A stretch of 64,000 nt of DNA from an uncultured Bacteroidales bacterium (GTDB lineage: Bacteria; Bacteroidota; Bacteroidia; Bacteroidales; Bacteroidaceae), in assembly GCA_902772585.1 (NCBI GenBank), contig CACYBB010000006.1:21205-85204 (forward strand), in the 5' to 3' direction. Below are positions 60,030 through 64,000 of this stretch, in pieces. Position 1 is the stretch's first letter, and each line of letters opens with the position of its first letter. Both the position numbers and the translations under genes were made by a program. The notes under the pieces are model-generated. The model had not been told where the DNA came from and searched no databases. It saw only the letters and a program-made list of their open reading frames with translations.

Positions 60030-61163
60030 ATGATATACGAATTCTTCTCTTCTCTGCCACTGATGGTCTGCGTGGTAATGGTTGTCCAACTGACTCTTAC
60101 CTACAGACGGCGTATGGATAAAGCCATACGCTGGTTACTCCTGTGGGCAATAGCGACGCTGCTACTCTACGGTTGTCACTTCATTTACTTTAACCACTTC
60201 AGTGACCTTCTACCATTTAGCGACACGCTATATGTGGCACTGAACCTGACGGTCTATCCTCTATTCCTATTATATATTAGTGCCATTACCGACCGTAAGC
60301 CGCTGTCGCAACAAAAGAGATTTCTCTGGTCGGCATTTACACTACCAGTAATAGCTGGAATAGTTGTTGGTGGACTGTATGGTGCCATGGATGCAGGAGA
60401 AGCCAAGGCATTCATCACAAACTATCTCTATCATGGCTATGAAACAACACTAAGCGGACTGGCACTCGTTCAGGCCTGGGTACACATTATCTGCCACGTT
60501 ACTTTTGCCATACAAGTCATCATTGTTATTATCAGAGGATTCCGACGCATCCGTCGCTTTAACAAAACTGTAGAGCAACTATATGCTGACACGGAAAACA
60601 AAGAGATTGAGGGTATCCCCACTATCCTCATCCTATTCATTGTCACATCATTGGTTTCTACCGTTGTCAACGCTATAGGACGACAGATGTTTGTCGACAA
60701 TGTCATTATATCACTTCCTTCAGTAGCATTCTCTGCGCTCATTTTTGCCCTGTCATGGGTAGGTATGCAGCACAACTTCTCTATGAAAGACATCCCAGAA
60801 GAACAGGAGAAAGATACCGATAACAACGAAGAAGTAGCGCGAACTCCCAGCAGCCATAGCATACTCATTTATGAGAAACTAGAGAGCATGATGAACGAAC
60901 AACAGATATTTCTCCAGAATGACCTGCTACTTAACGATGTCGCAAAACTATTAGGTACAAATCGTACTTATCTGTTGCAGGCACTAAGCAGTTGTGCACA
61001 CATGACTTTCAAGGAGTATATCAACCGTAAGCGTATTACATATGCCGAACAACTCATGGCAAAGAACCCGCAGACTCCTAAAACAGAGATTGCGACACGC
61101 TCCGGCTATAACAGTATGTCATCATTCTATCGCAACCTGGCTCTCTACAAAAACCATTTGTAG
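60030..61163 (+). CDS. Membrane AraC-type regulator (7TM plus HTH)
   Basis: Seven hydrophobic segments fill residues ~5-250 (LPLMVCVVMVVQLTL ... LPSVAFSALIFALSWVGM). After an acidic linker (EEQEKDTDNNEE) the last ~95 residues are an AraC-type DNA-binding domain (LLNDVAKLLGTNRTYLLQAL; TEIATRSGYNSMSSFYRNL). The frame opens earlier at a TTG (59991), but the promoter overlaps that part; the ATG at 60030 (MIYEFFSSL) is used, 377 residues. It probably senses a signal in the membrane and controls the neighbouring receptor genes; this is inference from position. Confidence 0.82.
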   Translation: MIYEFFSSLPLMVCVVMVVQLTLTYRRRMDKAIRWLLLWAIATLLLYGCHFIYFNHFSDLLPFSDTLYVALNLTVYPLFLLYISAITDRKPLSQQKRFLWSAFTLPVIAGIVVGGLYGAMDAGEAKAFITNYLYHGYETTLSGLALVQAWVHIICHVTFAIQVIIVIIRGFRRIRRFNKTVEQLYADTENKEIEGIPTILILFIVTSLVSTVVNAIGRQMFVDNVIISLPSVAFSALIFALSWVGMQHNFSMKDIPEEQEKDTDNNEEVARTPSSHSILIYEKLESMMNEQQIFLQNDLLLNDVAKLLGTNRTYLLQALSSCAHMTFKEYINRKRITYAEQLMAKNPQTPKTEIATRSGYNSMSSFYRNLALYKNHL

Positions 61164-61165
61164 GT

Positions 61166-61197
61166 ATTGCATATTTCTTATTTTTTTCGTATCTTTG
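61166..61197 (+). promoter_or_regulatory. Promoter for the Cys/His-rich protein and TonB receptor
   Basis: ATTG (61166-61169), 20 bases, TATCTTTG (61190-61197). The GTG at 61203 follows after 5 bases. Confidence 0.7.
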
Positions 61198-61202
61198 CAC
61201 CC

Positions 61203-61547
61203 GTGAGACATACAAAGAGACAACATATTGCTTCATGGTTGCTATTGGCAGTATTTCTGCCGATGTTGCTATTGTCGTCGCTTCATATCCACGAAACGTC
61301 ACAAACAATAGACACGGAATGTGCCGACTGCGTACACCATAGTTGTCATGGTCACTTGACGACGACAGCAACATGGGGCCACGACTGCGTGCTGTGTCAA
61401 TTCCTCACTTTGTCTTTGTTGGCAGCAATGATGATAGCTGCTACGGTATATGTTCATGTATGTAAAAAAATCCTCGCCCAGCCTTTATGTGACTGTCATA
61501 CTCTCTGCTGTGGCGCTATTGTAACCAGAGGGCCTCCGACCATCTGA
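61203..61547 (+). CDS. Small Cys/His-rich membrane protein, probable metal-related
   Basis: The frame is open from a TTG at 61167, but the promoter overlaps that start; a GTG at 61203 (VRHTKRQHIASWLLLAV) gives a signal-like N-terminus and 114 residues. The extracytoplasmic loop is full of possible metal ligands (HIHETSQTIDTECADCVHHSCHGHL; HDCVLCQF), and a second hydrophobic helix follows. The tail has more Cys and His. It is 52 bases before the TonB receptor gene. A role in Zn, Cu or similar metal handling is likely but unproven. Confidence 0.65.
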   Translation: MRHTKRQHIASWLLLAVFLPMLLLSSLHIHETSQTIDTECADCVHHSCHGHLTTTATWGHDCVLCQFLTLSLLAAMMIAATVYVHVCKKILAQPLCDCHTLCCGAIVTRGPPTI

Positions 61548-61599
61548 TTTACACTATCTTTTTATATACATTATCTAATATACCATTTATCAATCAAGA

Positions 61600-63810
61600 A
61601 TGAAAGTAAAATACATCATTTTACTGCTATTGTGTATCTGTACATCAGTAGCAGCACAGGACAATATCAATAAACGTGAAACAAACCATAAACACCATCA
61701 TCAGGAAGACTCGACAGATGTCTTTTTCCGCCATCTGCAACTGAACGAATTGACGGTGACGGGTGTGACCGGTGACACGAAGTTAAAACATGCAACGGCA
61801 CCCGTAAGTATAGTGACACCCCAATTGCTGCAGGCTACACCTTCGACGAACATCATCGATGCTATTGCCCACCAACCTGGCGTCAGCCAACTGACCACTG
61901 GTGGTAGCATCTCAAAGCCCATCATCCGCGGACTGGGCTACAATCGCGTAGTAGTGATGAGCGAAGGTGTACGTCAAGAGGGGCAGCAATGGGGCGACGA
62001 GCATGGCGTAGAGGTGGACGGCAGTAGTGTGAATAGTGTTGAGATACTGAAAGGTCCTGCCTCCCTAATGTATGGATCTGACGCAATGGCAGGTGTAGTT
62101 ATCCTACATGCCCAGCCTACACTAGCCGAAGGCGAGATGAGAGCCAACGTCAGCTCAGAATATCATACTAACAACGGGCTCTTTCATTACTTTTTACAAA
62201 TGGCGGGCAATCAAAAAGGGTTTGTCTGGGATGCCCGCTATAGCGACAAGATGGCACATGCCTATAAGAACAAGTTCGACGGCTACGTTCCTGGATCACA
62301 ATTCCGTGAACGCGCTGGTCGTCTGATGCTGGGTGTTAATAAGACATGGGGGCACTCTCGACTGACGTGGACTGCTTATCATCTAACACCTAGTATCATT
62401 GAAGGAGAACGCGACCCAAAGACAGGTGAACTCGTGTGCTCTTCGGTTTCCCCAAAGAGTTACTCGAAGTCCCTACCCTTCCAACAGGTGAAGCACTACA
62501 AACTGGTGTGGGACAATTCACTGAATCTCTCATCGGGTTATCTCAAGGCTATCATCGGCTATCAGCAGAATCGCCGTCAAGAGTATGAAGAGTCTATGGA
62601 CGAATATGGTTTGTTTCTGAAACTGCAAACGCTGACCTACGACCTGCGCTATGTCACTAACGAGTGGAATGGATGGAAATTCTCCACAGGCATCGGTGGC
62701 ATGTATCAACAGTCAGACAATAAAGGCGACGAATATTTGATTCCTGATAGCCACCTCTTTGACTTTGGCCTCTACCTCACAGCCACAAAATCACTAGGTG
62801 AACGCTGGACGCTAAACGGTGGTGTGCGCTATGACCACCGTCGACTGCACGGTTTTGAACTTATCGAAGAAGGAGAACAACGCTTCACTGACTTCTCTCG
62901 TCATTTCAATGGTTTTACAGGTAGCATAGGTACCGTTTTTAACGTCAACGACAACCTTAACCTGCGACTGAATCTCGCCCGTGGTTTCCGTACACCCAAT
63001 ATGAGTGAGTTAGCTTCAAATGGTGTGCATGAGGGGTCTCTACGCTATGAAAAGGGGAACCAGCATCTTAAGGCAGAATACAGCCTGCAGGCAGACCTCG
63101 GGCTCGACTTTACCTCGCGCTACGTTTCTGCACAGCTGGCCATCTTTGCCAACTATATCAACAACTACATTTTCGCACATCGTGTGGAAGAAGTCATCGA
63201 CCCCGATTATCTCACCTATGTCTATACACAGGGGGATGCTCGCCTGTTAGGTTTCGAGATTGGCGTGGACCTACACCCTATCCACTCCATTCATTTCTCC
63301 AACACCTTCTCGTATGTCGATGCCCAACTAACATCTTACGTCATACCTCTTACATCAGACATTAAATACCTGCCTTTCACGCCAGCACCGAAATGGACGT
63401 CAGAACTGAAGTGGGAACTCTTCCATCATACACATAGTACGGTCAGTTCACATGCCGTGCACGAGTACCGTCATGCTCATCCAAAAAATGGATTCGCACT
63501 CAACAACCTTTACGTCGCTGCAGGACTCGATTGTTATTTACGACAGACGCATATCTATCGTGCTGACGACACAGAAACCGAGACACCAGGCTATGCATTG
63601 CTCTCACTCTCGGCAGGCACCGACATCATGTTCCACAGTAAAAAAGTTGTAGAGTTCTACATCTCTGCCGACAACCTGTTGAACAAGGCCTACCAAAACC
63701 ATCTGAGCCGCTTGAAGTATGCCGACGAGAACATAGTCACAGGACGTCGTGGTGTCTACAATATGGGGCGTAACATCACATTTAAGGTCGTAGTACCCAT
63801 CAGACTATAA
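61600..63810 (+). CDS. TonB-dependent receptor, ZnuD-like
   Basis: An outer-membrane receptor, 736 residues. A signal peptide (MKVKYIILLLLCICTSVAAQ) precedes a His-rich stretch (NHKHHHQEDSTD) and a likely TonB box (LNELTVTG). The plug has the ZnuD-type signature (SKPIIRGLGYNRVVVMSEGV; EGQQWGDEHGVEVD; VEILKGPASLMYGSDAMAGVV). A 22-strand-type barrel ends in a Phe/Val-rich strand (NITFKVVVPIRL). ZnuD proteins import zinc (and haem in some species); the His-rich start and the Cys/His-rich neighbour support a metal substrate. A strong terminator follows. Confidence 0.9.
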   Translation: MKVKYIILLLLCICTSVAAQDNINKRETNHKHHHQEDSTDVFFRHLQLNELTVTGVTGDTKLKHATAPVSIVTPQLLQATPSTNIIDAIAHQPGVSQLTTGGSISKPIIRGLGYNRVVVMSEGVRQEGQQWGDEHGVEVDGSSVNSVEILKGPASLMYGSDAMAGVVILHAQPTLAEGEMRANVSSEYHTNNGLFHYFLQMAGNQKGFVWDARYSDKMAHAYKNKFDGYVPGSQFRERAGRLMLGVNKTWGHSRLTWTAYHLTPSIIEGERDPKTGELVCSSVSPKSYSKSLPFQQVKHYKLVWDNSLNLSSGYLKAIIGYQQNRRQEYEESMDEYGLFLKLQTLTYDLRYVTNEWNGWKFSTGIGGMYQQSDNKGDEYLIPDSHLFDFGLYLTATKSLGERWTLNGGVRYDHRRLHGFELIEEGEQRFTDFSRHFNGFTGSIGTVFNVNDNLNLRLNLARGFRTPNMSELASNGVHEGSLRYEKGNQHLKAEYSLQADLGLDFTSRYVSAQLAIFANYINNYIFAHRVEEVIDPDYLTYVYTQGDARLLGFEIGVDLHPIHSIHFSNTFSYVDAQLTSYVIPLTSDIKYLPFTPAPKWTSELKWELFHHTHSTVSSHAVHEYRHAHPKNGFALNNLYVAAGLDCYLRQTHIYRADDTETETPGYALLSLSAGTDIMFHSKKVVEFYISADNLLNKAYQNHLSRLKYADENIVTGRRGVYNMGRNITFKVVVPIRL

Positions 63811-63845
63811 TAATTTGAAAGTTAGTTAATATGAAAAACAAAAAT

Positions 63846-63884
63846 GAAGCCCTCAAGTCTTGCTGACTCAAGGGCTTCTTTTTT
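63846..63884. terminator. Bidirectional terminator between the receptor and the rRNA operon
   Basis: GAAGCCCT..AGTC pairs with GACT..AGGGCTTC (14-bp stem, two mismatches), with a T-run on the plus strand. Confidence 0.85.
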
Positions 63885-63906
63885 GCCTTGCGGCTTCTTC
63901 TAAAAA

Positions 63907-64000
<94 letters not shown>

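Overview
The window looks like a chromosomal piece of a Bacteroidota genome, most likely Prevotellaceae (a Prevotella/Segatella relative). The evidence is: dozens of Bacteroidota-type promoters (TTTG, 19-20 bases, TAnnTTTG); type B L31; a methylmalonyl-CoA mutase plus Na+-pumping decarboxylase set for succinate-to-propionate metabolism; families such as DUF6359, DUF4890, DUF5675, BT4734-like/DUF3987, HU-like plus smalltalk; and a TonB-type outer membrane. Coding density is high. Many genes sit singly or in short operons, with bidirectional terminators between convergent genes.

Layout. 1-5.3 kb: the end of an OB-fold surface protein, L31, a lipoprotein nuclease, glutathione peroxidase-thioredoxin reductase, and a membrane regulator that joins a degenerate ATPase fold to an AraC domain. 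5.3-13.5 kb: Na+/solute symporter, TrpB, a large outer-membrane beta-barrel protein with a Gly/Arg tail, AroB, and a periplasmic DUF4890 protein with a similar tail. The last two envelope genes share an ECF-like promoter motif. A candidate small RNA lies at 13.4 kb. 13.5-18.1 kb: histidine phosphatase coupled to an AAA-CYTH protein, then a prolyl oligopeptidase. 18.1-26.9 kb: mutB, mutA, an AspT-like transporter, and the gamma, biotin-carrier and beta subunits of the decarboxylase. 27-33.7 kb: paired deoxynucleoside kinases, a secreted basic-tailed protein, and a cluster of RsbW-like kinase, TerB/ABCG exporter, lipoprotein and STAS protein.

33.7-42.1 kb is the accessory part. It holds DUF5675, a BT4734-like/DUF3987 primase-type protein, several unknown genes, a toxin-antitoxin pair with a translationally coupled secreted third gene, and an HU-like gene with a smalltalk microprotein. 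A 32-base repeat lies at both edges of its core (34.28 and 41.01 kb), with an inverted copy and a perfect 28-base AT palindrome near the right edge. 42.1-54.4 kb is housekeeping: Ndk, M3 peptidase, NfeD-SPFH, a response-regulator/histidine-kinase fusion, GlmS, UxaC, asparaginase, DPP-IV. 54.6-59.9 kb is a run of five surface lipoproteins with nearly identical leaders. 60-63.8 kb is a probable metal-uptake locus (7TM-AraC regulator, Cys/His-rich membrane protein, ZnuD-like receptor). The window ends inside a 5S rRNA on the minus strand.

The most unusual signals are a ~115-bp twin-palindrome element read through in frame inside two different genes (three copies), the shared ECF-like promoter of two Gly/Arg-tailed envelope proteins, the STAS/RsbW/ABC cluster, the repeat-bounded accessory module, and an internally shortened L31. 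All functional assignments come from reading the sequence; no database search was run.
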